Shown here piece after piece: positions 45,717 through 56,700 of a DNA stretch of 64,000 nucleotides (positions are counted from its first letter, which is position 1; each line of letters begins with the position of its first letter). Source of the stretch: Rosellinia necatrix. Taxonomy: Eukaryota > Ascomycota > Sordariomycetes > Xylariales > Xylariaceae. The notes below the pieces were generated by a model. That model worked only from the letters and a program-made list of their open reading frames with translations, ran no database searches and was not told the origin of the DNA. Where the stretch lies: contig JAGYVD010000006.1 of NCBI GenBank assembly GCA_021209875.1, positions 2,790,001 through 2,854,000 on the forward strand, in the 5' to 3' direction. The translations under genes were made by a program, and so were the position numbers.

Positions 45717-48700
45717 TCAGCCTTGCGGGAGCCGGAAGGCCGGGTTCACACGTTTGACCCACCGAATGAGGCTTCGCACCTGGACTTTCCCGATATCCGC
45801 CCTGCTACCCCGAGCACGGTCAAACACGAGTTCCATCGAGGCATCGCCCGGGTTTTTACCCAACAGCGTTACAATGCTATTGCCTTTAGATTCCGGGATC
45901 CTCTCCTGCGTGAGCCCCTTTAACATCATCGGGTTGATGACAACATCGACTGGGCCCCCTACCGTGCCCACCATGGTATCGTCTTCCCCATAATAGAGCT
46001 TCATGGCAAAGTCCTCGCTTTCGCGGCTCCACGAGATTGGCCCCTTACTGTAGAAGGACAGTTCAAACACGACAGGGCCCAAAGGGGATTTAGGTTTGAA
46101 GTTCAACCGAGCAGGCGGCGAAGACGAAGGTAGGGGTTTGGGCATAACCGTGGACCCAGACGCGGACGGTGGTTCCAATACTGCAGGCGTAGCCACCGGA
46201 TTGTCATAGGGTGCCATGCCAGTTTTCAGTCTTTTAGCAGCCCTTTGTTGTGTAGTGGTGCTGACGTCGTTTGCGTTTTTGGTTTGCTCTTCAGTTCTCG
46301 CCCACGTCACCCCCTCAGGAACCTCCGTCGGCTGTGCCACAAATAATGAAGGCCCTGTTATTGAATCGGCCGAGAGGTTTTTCTCTCTATAATTATTATC
46401 GTTAGTTTGCGTAATCTGCGTAGGGGAGGCCGATCTCTTGGCTGAACCGGCCCTCGTTTTCGTTGTATTGGTGATATTCCCACCCATCGCCGGCTTATCC
46501 CCTGGGGCCCTACTATTGCTATCCTGTACCCAGGCCTCTATGGCTTCGCCTGGTACTGTTTCTGGAGGCAATGTTTCAAGGCCGGAGCCTGCTTTGTCCA
46601 GCCAATCGTCCGCACGAGAAGAACCACGGACTGCAGTTTGTGGCAGATCGCGAGCCCCCCCAATGCCTTCCTGGGGAGGTAAGTTAGTCCTAGTCGTTTT
46701 TGGGTTTTTCTTGGGCGGAGGAAGCTGAGCAGCCTTCCCGGGGCTTGTTTGTGTCTTTTCCCGCAAATTATAAAAGGCCCACGGCCGTTTACCAACATGG
46801 CCGTGTTCCCATACTTGATCTTCATCTTCCGAAGAGCTGCCAATGTCCGAGGCAGCGTAGTCACTATCACCCGCGATCTCGCCAGCTTTATCCTGCAACT
46901 CCTGCAGCTCCTTTTCCGTAACACGAGAGATAAAAGATCCGACATGGCTTTCAGTATCCGCGTCACTGTCAGAATCGACAGTCTCCGACAAAGGCGATAT
47001 TGGCTTGGCCGCCACAATAGGACTTTTTTCGTCTTCCCAGGATACATTTTAGCTCGGATACCTATCGACTGGGTATTACCAACATACCTATAGCTTTCCC
47101 CTTCCGTGCTTTGTCGAACTCCTCCCACGTGGCGAACCCTTGGTTCTTAGCGATCCACTGTCGCGCCATATCAAAATAGCTTCCGCTTTTGGGAGGGCTC
47201 AGCTTGTCGAGCGGGAATCGGCTTAAGGATTTAGCAGGCACCCAGCCAACCTCGTTATCAGAGTCACTAAAATAATCCATGTCAGGTTACCCCTTTGTCG
47301 ACGTAGATACAATCTAACAAGACACCATGGGCTCTTAAGGAAAGCATGCGCGGTGCTTTACGAGGGTGTTACAAACACACATGGATACAAGTTAATTTGC
47401 AGGTGTTCCCGTCACGAAGAGGGTGAGAGATAAAACAGAAAGGGAAATCGTGCTTGGACGTACAAGAACATCGCAGGGAATTTCCTCTGGTTGACCTTCG
47501 GGCCGCCGTCTTCGAATCCCGGTGCCCAACCCACGATGGCGGCATCCACCCCATTACCCGGTCCTCTATAAAGATAACAGTTTGGTGGTTGGGAATTCTT
47601 GTTGAGAAGCCCAGTACTAGCGAGGGTCGTAAGACCACCTGGCTCGAGGTCATTCCAACCAAGAATTAGGACTGGATAAACTTTGTCTAACTTCCAAAGA
47701 CAGCAATAAATGTGAAATACTTTCGGATTAGTGATGAGCTTGTCTGGCTGTTCCCGAGATTCTTTACGCCATTGCCCCGGCGATGATAGAGTACTCTTAG
47801 CAGCGGGAAGGGTTTTCCTTGCTAGGTTCTTATCCTTTCGAGCCGGTTTAGAAATTAAAGGCATTTGCTTTAATCTCATTCTCTCCTGCGGTTTTATGCT
47901 TAGCCACCCCAGTCCAGCTCTAAATCGTTGTGATCGCCCCCCAAAGTAGCCAATACTTACAGGCTTATAACCGTTAGCAAAAGCGTCCCTTACCGCCTCG
48001 TTGTTCACCCCCATTAATTCTTCATTGCAGTTGACCACTCGAAATCCAAGCTTTTTAATAGCGATAGCTTGGCTCTTCCCGAGATGGCCATGTCCTTTGC
48101 CGCTTAAGTGCTTTGCAGCACCCTGTAGGGGTCGTTGATTAAATCTTATTCGATGCTCTTCGCATTTAAGGATATACCACTGGCGACTACCACAAGGATA
48201 TTCGATAATGGTATCTTTGCTATAAGAGATGAAGAGTCAGGGCTGTAAGTTACTTAAAGGGCCAACGCAGCCTATAGGGCTTCGAAAGCACCTCGCAAAG
48301 GGGGATTAATGGGACCTTGTTGAAAAGCACATACTGTTCAGCCCGACCATCCTGGTATACTTCCTCAAACGTAATAGTTCTCGAAGCTTCTAGCTCATTG
48401 TTAGGAGGCGAAGCTGTATGGATGAGTGTTGGAACAGAGTCAACCGATGTATTGGTACGTAAATCCTTCCTCGCACAGGACGCGCCATGTTCTTTCAATG
48501 TTTGGCGATTTTCCGTGGCAGACGGCGGGACCTCCCGTTCCCTTCCATCAGTAGACTCGCTCCGGATGGTACAAGAGAGGCGCTCCTCAGACATTGATGA
48601 CTGATCTTGCCTTTCAGAAACCGTCACCGTAGGAATCGGGACCTTGGTGGGAAGCATCTCATTAGAAGGACTAGGAGATTTAGTCGCCGATGTTCGTGAA

Positions 48701-49131
48701 GTTGAGGGCGTATTCCGATAAGTGCCGGCGGCATTCGAAGAAGAAGCAGTAGTAGCCGGTTTGACAGCGGGGAAACCTTTCATAAATGATCTGGCGGCGA
48801 TAGCTTTATTATACGCCTTTTCATGATCGGTTTGTTCCTTCTGCTGGATTTCCCCGATGATGCGCATATGTTCTGTGTATTCATTCTCGATAAATTCCAA
48901 GTTAGCATCGCGCTCTTCTCCTATCTTCTGAGCCTGGTCATCGAAACTCCGGGGGGCAATAGCCCTGTTATGTAAGGATTCTACCTGAAGCCGGGCTTCA
49001 TCTATAATGCTTTGCTTCTTGGTGTCTGCCTCATGCTTATAGTCCATGCGCTCATCATAGTGTCGGTCTACCATCAACGCCCACTGCTTCTTCCATGATT
49101 GATGGAAGTTCCTCAGCCGCGAGGCACTCAT
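45717..49131 (-). CDS. Large fungal protein of unknown function with coiled coil and CHHH zinc-finger-like motif
   Basis: Four exons: 49131-48254, 48219-47464, 47266-47088, 47032-45717; 1042 aa, every phase closes. I do not recognise a named function. The N-terminus (1-120) is charged and helical (WKKQWALMVDRHYDERMDYKHEAD), probably coiled coil, followed by a Ser/Thr-rich stretch. Residues 307-338 hold a finger-like motif: Cys312, His315, His330 and His336/338 in WYILKCEEHRIRFN...GAAKHLSGKGHGH. Then come paired Trp-containing segments (VYPVLILGWNDLEPGGL; AIVGWAPGFEDGGP; KFPAMFFDSDNEVGWVPAKSL) reminiscent of Tudor/PWWP-like barrels, then WIAKNQGFATWEEFDKAR. An acidic Ser-rich stretch precedes a C-terminal domain (VVFELSFYSKGPISW to IRWVKRVNPAF). 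The 196-bp third-exon intron is supported because it joins AMFF to DSDNEVGW in phase. A nuclear or chromatin role is only a guess. Confidence 0.72.
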
Positions 49132-49565
49132 GACGACATACTATTCAGTCCTGGTAGGGTGCTATAGGTTATGGATGAGCAAAAGGGCGTTTGAGTCGAC
49201 CAGGTAAGGCAGAGTTTGTAGTGGCACATGCTGATTCTTTAAATTGGTCGAAGCACGTAGGGTAGTTGGTAGGCAAGTTAAGTATCCGCCTATTATCGTA
49301 TACCAAGCTGGCAAGGGCTAAATGCGCGTGGTTGACAGGACGAGATGAGAAGAAACGGATACGGGTCAAGACAGACCCCTGTGTTCTTATGTGAGCAGGG
49401 GGGGTGAAGACCTGAGTTGAGGTTGGTGAGAATAGTTTTATCATAATATAGAAGACAGGAAAGCACTAGAACCTGCTACCTCATGGACCTGAGTAAATAC
49501 CGTAGTGTAGTACTCAGACAGGTAAGGGTCCAGGTAGGCAAGGGTGAGAGGTATTGCCACGACAG

Positions 49566-49705
49566 ATAACAACAATAACAACAATAATAACAATAATAAC
49601 AATAATAACAATAATAACAATAATAACAATAATAACAATAATAACAATAATAACAATAATAACAATAATAACAATAATAACAATAATAACAACAACAACA
49701 ACAAC
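49566..49705. repeat. (AATAATAAC)n tandem array
   Basis: About fifteen 9-bp units, very regular, flanked by AAC triplets. The open frames through it (poly-Leu on one strand, poly-Asn on the other) are products of the repeat. Confidence 0.95.
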
Positions 49706-50204
49706 GGCCAAAGTCTGGTTGTATTGCATGTGATGATTGGTTCTAGGGCAACCGCTGCACTTACGGTCCGTCTTTATTTCCCTTATTTCCCTTATGTGCT
49801 GGCTGGAGGTAGGTGGCTCCCCAAGGCGCGAAGGCGAAGGTAGGAAGGTAAGCTCGAACCGGTCACATCACCTCACGGCTTATTCCCTAACAGACGCGAG
49901 CGTAGATGAGCAACCGGATGGGCCAGTGAGGTCGGCGAAGACGTCAGAAAGCAGATCAGCGAACAAATGCTTCGGAGAGGCTACAAGCCAGGTTATGTGA
50001 GGGTTTGAGCCTCCAAACACCAGGCGCGTGGAGAAGTGGTTTTTTTATTTTTATTTTTGCAACAAACTATCGTTTTGAGCTGAGCGACCGAAGATTAAAA
50101 TCGGGGGGTAACCCATGTTGATTGATTACCTAAAGGAACCTATATCACTTAGCGTTAGGTAATTCCACACTAAAACAGTGCCAACAGGTGTTGGTATCTA
50201 AGTG

Positions 50205-50335
50205 GCTACCTACCTACCTAGGTTACCTATCACCGTACTAGGTACCTAGTGTAGTAGTAGTAGTAGTATTAACGTCTAGTCTAGGTAGGTACCTAGTGTA
50301 GGTACCTCCATACCTAGGTAGGTAAGTACCTAATC
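50205..50335. repeat. TAGGTA/ACCTAGGT tract with (TAG)n
   Basis: CTACCTACCTACCTAGG at the left, a TAG triplet run at 50252-50266, then CTAGGTAGGTACC words. Confidence 0.8.
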
Positions 50336-51139
50336 GCCCTCTAAACCTCGATCTTGTCCACTTACAGCCAACACCGCCTCATCCCTCCTCGAATCTGGTC
50401 AACGTTATGCGACTCCTACTTTACCTAGGTATGCACGGCAAGCTCGGCTACCGCTGCCAGCATGGGGGACGAGAGCAGGATGGGCAGGGAGCCCGATGTC
50501 TGGCACCCTCTGTGCCTGGTGGCCTGCCGCTCGGCTCCCACACCACAGATGTCGCCTCAGTCTCGATTCTCCCGAGGTCCTGATCCCCGTTTGTGGACAA
50601 TCCGTTGCGTGCCAGCACTTGCAATGCCGGCCAAGAAGAGTGCCCAAGCGTTCTTCCGCAGAGGGAAAGAGAGGCGCTCGGAAAGATGCAACGAGGGGAC
50701 CGGCGGCTCAACCGTCCTTAATGACCCCACGGACGAGGTACTGAAAGAATCCCAACGCATGATCGGTCTCTGGAACTAGTACGTTCTTGCCGCGGACTCT
50801 TGCTCTTAAGCCGTACTCCCGCTGACCTTTGGCCCATTCAGGTATGCCCATGATCACGCGGAAAGCTACCCCGAGGTTAGCCCCCACGACCTCACGTCTT
50901 TAAAATAGACTTCATGAAAGATATCGCATACGGTATTGATGGCGCAGAAGGGGACCCGGATCCGGGAAAGGGAACCGTTATGGTGTATTAGAAGCAGTTT
51001 ATGCCCGGCTGACGCCGCGAGCAATCCTGTCTTCCTATTATATGCCCATGCTCCATGGAGCACCGGAAGCCCAAACCTACTGCTCCAGCCTTGGCATCTC
51101 CATGACACGATCGAAGGTTGATATTGTTAGCCCTGGAGA

Positions 51140-51773
51140 TTTCTCTCCTAGCACTGGAACTTCCCATTGCAGAGGGAGAAGACCACTGTCGCAGAGCTCG
51201 GATAGTTCGTCGCGAAAGCCGCCTCTTTTGAGCAGCCAAAGCCATATGTAGAGACCAGCCGAACGAAGTCCACCAAGGCCACCTTTCGTCGCTTGACCAA
51301 AAATGCCAACCTGCAGCAACAGCAGCATCTGCTAGAGACGCTTCCGGCACGACTTGGCGTCAGGCAATATTCTTGCGGGTGATTATAGACATGTGACCGG
51401 GGTTATAGACTTCGACTCTACCAGAGTCGAGGCCTTTGGTATGCGCATTTGAGGCTTATACGAGTGCTTCCTTGGGAGCATGGAAGACGGAAAGTGGGCT
51501 TTCTACAATATGCTGGCTGATGGTGATGACGCTTCCGGACGAACTGTTCGAGAAGCTCTCGAGGAAGCTTTCTGGGAATCCTTGTGGGCCCACGCCCCTT
51601 CGGATTTAAAGCGGGAAGAAGCTGAAAGAGCTGTGAAGGTATCTTTGAGCGTCAACATCATCAACAGGTATTTCAATGAGTTCATGATGGACGAGCTGGA
51701 TATGTCTAAACAGGTCTACCGACTGTCACTCGAATACACAAGGGGAATCCTGCCTGAGATCCGGAAAGATTAG
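51140..51773 (+). pseudogene. Decayed APH/choline-kinase-like phosphotransferase
   Basis: The right half still reads like the C-lobe of fungal APH-family kinases: HDLASGNILAGD (Brenner-type catalytic loop, His-Asp...Asn), VTGVIDFDSTRVEAFGM, then GLYECFLGSMEDGKWAFYNM, LEEAFWESLWAHAP, VSLSVNIINRYF and VYRLSLEYTRGILPEIRKD to the stop at 51771. The left part (REKTTVAELG, then FVAKAASFEQPKPYVETSRTK) matches the preceding helical region of the same family. Breaks: TAG at 51203-51205, a change of frame between about 51300 and 51345, TAG at 51333-51335, and TGA at 51450-51452, where relatives have Trp. No N-lobe was recognised. An intron could bypass at most one of these, so it is most likely dead. 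Confidence 0.7.
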
Positions 51774-53798
51774 CTATCGGCAGATACTGAAGCCGTCCGA
51801 ACCATTCTGAGAATGGGTGGATCCCGAAAAGTGATTTCCAAGGATGCTTGGCAGGGCTGATAATAACCACAGCATGTTGAAGGTCACATAGATCAGGCCT
51901 CCCACGCGGAGCAACAGCCGTAGCAGTACCTATCTAGTTGCAACAACAATAATCAAGGCACTTTCACACTGCAGACACAATATACCATGGCACAGTTTAC
52001 CTAAAGTCTTCAGACCACGACGCCACAGAAGCGCTCCGCTTTCTAACCAAAACGTGAATTGGGTGCCTATTTCTGCTGCCAGCAGCCATTTCCGGCTCCG
52101 TATGAGTAAAATCTACCGTGAGGCTTCCCGAGTACTAACCTTGCAGGTGGGAAGGTCGGCTACTGTCAAGATAAATAGCGTGATACCACATCAAGGTGTT
52201 ACGAATACCCTTTTGCCTTGGCAGCTACTCATGCCCAAGTGTCTCATTCCCACCTGTATAATATCCGCCTCAGACTCTCGGCCGTAGCGGTGCTTCGCTA
52301 TAAATAAAGGGGAGCCCCAAAGAAAGCCGCCTCTTATGAAGAGTGCACAAGAAATCACCACCCATACCCGACATCACCACCATTCCTCCCCCTCGCCCAG
52401 CCCAACCTCTTCCTAGCAGAACCGCTTGGTGTCAAAGCTGTCCGCTACAGCGCTCCAAGCTAGTAGCTACAGTCCAACCTTCTTGACCATGATGTATGGT
52501 GCTGTAGAGCCATTGGGGCTTCCTAAGACATCATCTCCAGCCCCTTGAACGAAACCTACGCCCCTAGATCGGCTGGCACCAGAATATTTGATCTAGAGGA
52601 TCCCCGTACTCACCCACTCGCGTTTCTCAGCACAACACAAGGCCGGCATTCTTTCCCATCATATTCCTCTTCCGCCTTACGCACTCTTGTATAACTGCGC
52701 CCAAAGAGGCCTCTTCTATGAGCATCCCCGGCATCATTGTTTTTTTTTTTTTGCCGCTTTCCGGCGCTTGGATGTCATAGGCCGGGCAGATTGATAGTGT
52801 TCCGATGTTGAGGAAAGTTGTCGAGGCCTACTTCCGATGTAGGAAGTGGTAGACACAGCGGTAGTAAAGAGGGATAGTTATATAGCTAAATAAACATTGC
52901 TAGAAAATTTTATTTTAGTTTGTGTGCCTTAGGTATGATGGGGGATTTGTAGTGGAGGTTGTTGCCCGTACCTAGAATACGCGCTCCTAAGGCCTTCTTC
53001 CATAGTTAGGTCTCCAAGTAATGTAGAATTTAATTGTGTAAGTATTATTAAGTCCTATCCTGTGTGTAATGTGTAATGCTATTGCCTCAGGAATAAAACT
53101 CTAGCTTCTTTATAGACGGCCTTGTCATTCAGTCGCTGAGCAGCCCGCTCTAAATAGACAACGGCGGGCACATTTCTGTATGCTGTGTCTGCTTTATGAA
53201 AAGAACGAGGAACCTAAGCGGGATCAGAAAACGTAGCTGGGTTGTATCTCATGCACTCATGTGAATAGCCTCAAGTTTACGTTGCAAATGTGCTCTGTAT
53301 TTAAGAGATACGCTGTAGCACCTTGATGATTTTAGCAATGCGTTGGGCCGATGCTGACCTTGGAGTGACCCTGTCTCAACCGTACATCTTGAACCTGTGG
53401 CTACCAACATAACATATCACTAATAGGTATATAACGCCATGAAGTAAAACACGCGCAATTGTATGCCTCGGCATTTACGGACTGGACCACCTCCGTCTAA
53501 AACCACCCCGCCAAATAATAATGCTATAAGGAAGCGATAATAAAAAGCAACGCAGAGGCCAAACGTTGAGCGAGGCACATACGAGAGTTTGCCTGATCTC
53601 TCCCAAACCCGAAAATGAACGCCCTTGGCCGTGCCAATAGAATGAAGTCAACGCAAGCCTTTCCGATTTGCAAGCCTATCCCGTAACCCTTTCAATTCCT
53701 ACATGAAATTCTGTTTGTAGTCTAGGCGTTAAAGCGATACGCTTAGAACCCCTCGGCATACATGTATTAAATGGACTCCGTGGCAGGTGCAACGAGAA
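51774..53798. other. Intergenic right of the pseudogene, TOR 3' side
   Basis: No gene supported. A T-run lies near 52738-52753. The short frames between 52054 and 52290 have no family features. Confidence 0.5.
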
Positions 53799-56700
53799 TT
53801 ACCAGAATGAGCACCATCCGATATAATGCTGGCAGAGATTCTCCAACTTCGTAGCTTCAATAATGAGTTTGTTGACTTGTTGGACGACTTCTAGTTCTTC
53901 AATTGGTTTGAAGTCTCGACCTGTCAACTTTTGATTTACTCGGTCGACTACCTCGAGAGCACGGGCATTCTGCATCTCAGCCATCTCCCCATCAGGCTGT
54001 GTCGGGCCGTTAAGCAAACTCGAGTTGGTGCGTGCGCGAGTGCGAGCACCTGGGGGACCACCTTGGAATATGGGCTCGGTAGCTAGTTGCGCTGCGAGCA
54101 TCTCCGAGGGCGGACGCTCCGCTTCTAGGATACTAGGCCGACGGAGTCGTTGTGTGCCAGCCCCGAGAGCAGCCTCACGTTCGGAATGAAAGTTAGGGCC
54201 ACCTATAGAAGCACGGTTGGTCAAACGCCAGGTTAAGAGTGGATCATGGATGAACTAGACATAAGAAGAGATTGTTAGTGTCTGTAGGATAAACTCTCAA
54301 TTACGATGGTGGTGGTGAAAACTTACAGCCTCCAAAACGGCCATCACACTCTCCTTATTTTCGCGAAGTACCCGCATAACATGTTCGCAGGTGATACGAA
54401 AACTTCCCTCAATATTGCTCACCTCCATTGCATATGTAAGCATACGCGTTAGGCGGAAAGGCACTCTTTCGGGATACTTGTCACGCTTCATCGCCACCTC
54501 AAAGCAATCGCCGAAGTCAATATGGATGATCTTGCCGGTGATTCGGTCGAGCATCAAATTGCTGGGGTGGCGATCACCGAGACCGAGGATATAGCCAACC
54601 ATACTCATAACACCGAGACTACGCGTATAGTTGGTACGCCGTTCCAACCATGCTTCGGAGCTTTTGCTCTTCAACCAGAGAACACGATAAAGGTCCTGAC
54701 CGGTTGTATTATCCAGGGCATATCCAAACACCTCGACCTTTTGCATGAGGGTGAGGTTATCGTAGTCTGGGGCCATTTGCAACATGATGCGATGTTCGAT
54801 GTTGAGTAAAATCTTGCGACTTTCACGGTACTCCCGAATCAGCACATGAAGTGTATCACTATTCGGCAACCATCCAAATAGACCGGAATTTTGACTGAGG
54901 GGGATAGCCGGATATCGCTGGATCCCAAGGCGTCTCTTGTAGCATTCCGAGTCGTTGGTAAGTAGAGTGTTGCATAAACCGAAAAGCTGCATCACGCGCT
55001 CGTCTTGTCGAATATCTTCATGTCCCTTCAAGAGGAAGGAGTATGGTTTACCATCACTGCCGACCGTATTGAGTTTTCGAGGCCGCTGTTTGGAATTTAT
55101 AACGGCCACCGTCGTCTCAAACGAGCTAATGCACACAATTGGGGCACCGCTGCGGTATGTACCGGGCATTGCGAGGTCCAAGTCCTTGGCACTAAGAAGC
55201 TTGGGGGAACAATAGGTGAGTTCCAGTGATGTTACCTGCGGAAGTTGTCGGCCTATACGACGGAACACTTGGTAATACAAGTCCCAAGCACCATTCATAT
55301 CTGTGACATCGTGGCTCTGTTCGTACTGGCGACACCACTCTCGTGCTTCCGTGAGGTCCCGTCCAAACGTTTGCGCAAAACTTATTTCACGTAACGTCTC
55401 GGGGCCTCTCTCAAGCTGCTCATGCAGGGGGTTCAAAGCGGCGAACATACCCTCAGCATTATGGTCACTAAACCAGAGCCGAGACGCTTCTTCGATGGCT
55501 TCATGCCACTGTTCGTGCCATAATACGGCGACACGAATTAGCTCGTGGCTAATTACATCTGCTTGCTCAACAAGCTTCGCGCTGTGTGCCCGCATACTGT
55601 CCATGATAATAGCAGCCGATTTTGATCTCCTGACATTCTGGGCCGACTTCACGGCCACGGTAAGGGGGTACACCATTGCTTGAGGATGATGACGACCCAC
55701 GTCGGCGATTAGATTGTGAATAGATTGCCGCACCCGTGGATTTGGTTGATTAATGCGTGCAATTAATTGCGGTATCACCTCGAGCCAAGTGTCGACACTG
55801 ACAGTACTGAAGCCCTGGATAACCGCGGTGTTAACGTCACTGCTACCGCCATGGGCAAACCAAAGAGTCAGGAGACGCAAGGTATCCTGCAGAGAGCTAC
55901 CGGAAGATAGGGCAATCGACTTAAAGAAACCTGTTATAGCCGGAACGACATGACTAATTATCAAGCCTTGGTCAGGCCTTGAAGCTTTTCGATCACCCGG
56001 GGAGCTGAGAGCTTGAACTATTTCGAAATTTGCCAAAGCCCAAGCATGCCACGCCTTGTACCACTTTGGATTATATTGCGTAGCTTTCGAGTAGGATGCG
56101 AGGATGTTCTGGACATTTTCGTTTTGCCAATCATTCTTGTTCAAGGTAACTTCCCACTCTCCTTGTCTAAGAAAGCACTTTGCCAAAAGAACAGTTTGCT
56201 CTTGAAATTCTTTATGGGATCTCAAATGAGACATGCCAGGGTCAACGCCGTTATGAAAACCATAGTCACCCATTGCTTCCATCCCGTTTGGGACGGACTG
56301 TAGGGAAGATCGTGCCATTTCAAGACGCTGAACTGTGTCAGAACTGAATTTTTGGAGACAGAATAGTGTTTTTTCGGCATGGCCAGTCTGCCGCATGGTT
56401 CCTTGTTGGCCGAATTCCCAATAGAATTTTAGAACAGCGTAGACAACCTGTGGGGGGATTCTCCTAGACGGAGAGGCCTGGGATTGGCCGTTTTGGCTCC
56501 AATAAGGTATGATGGTGTCGAGAGGATGTTCGCTACCAACAAGTTGCTTCAGAGACTTCTCGGCAAGCCCCATGCGTCCTGATTTTCTACAGAGGCTGGC
56601 AAACTTGATCCACATATGCATATTCTCCTCTGGGGTGATGACAAGCGCACGAAGTCTAAGCATGCGCTGCCAGACCTCGACATTTCTTTGGCACCCCTTT

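Larger units (their letters stand above)
49132..51139. other. Intergenic, repeat-rich, upstream of the orphan gene
   Basis: Contains the (AATAATAAC)n array at 49566-49705, TAGGTA-type sequence at 50205-50335 with a TAG microsatellite, and one TATTAACGTCTA 12-mer (50267-50278). The part 50460-51139 shows several short overlapping frames and could contain further remains of the pseudogene to its right, but I could not support that. Confidence 0.5.

Noticed and set aside
49441..49843. Poly-Leu and poly-Asn frames
   Set aside because: Both are translations of the AATAATAAC array.
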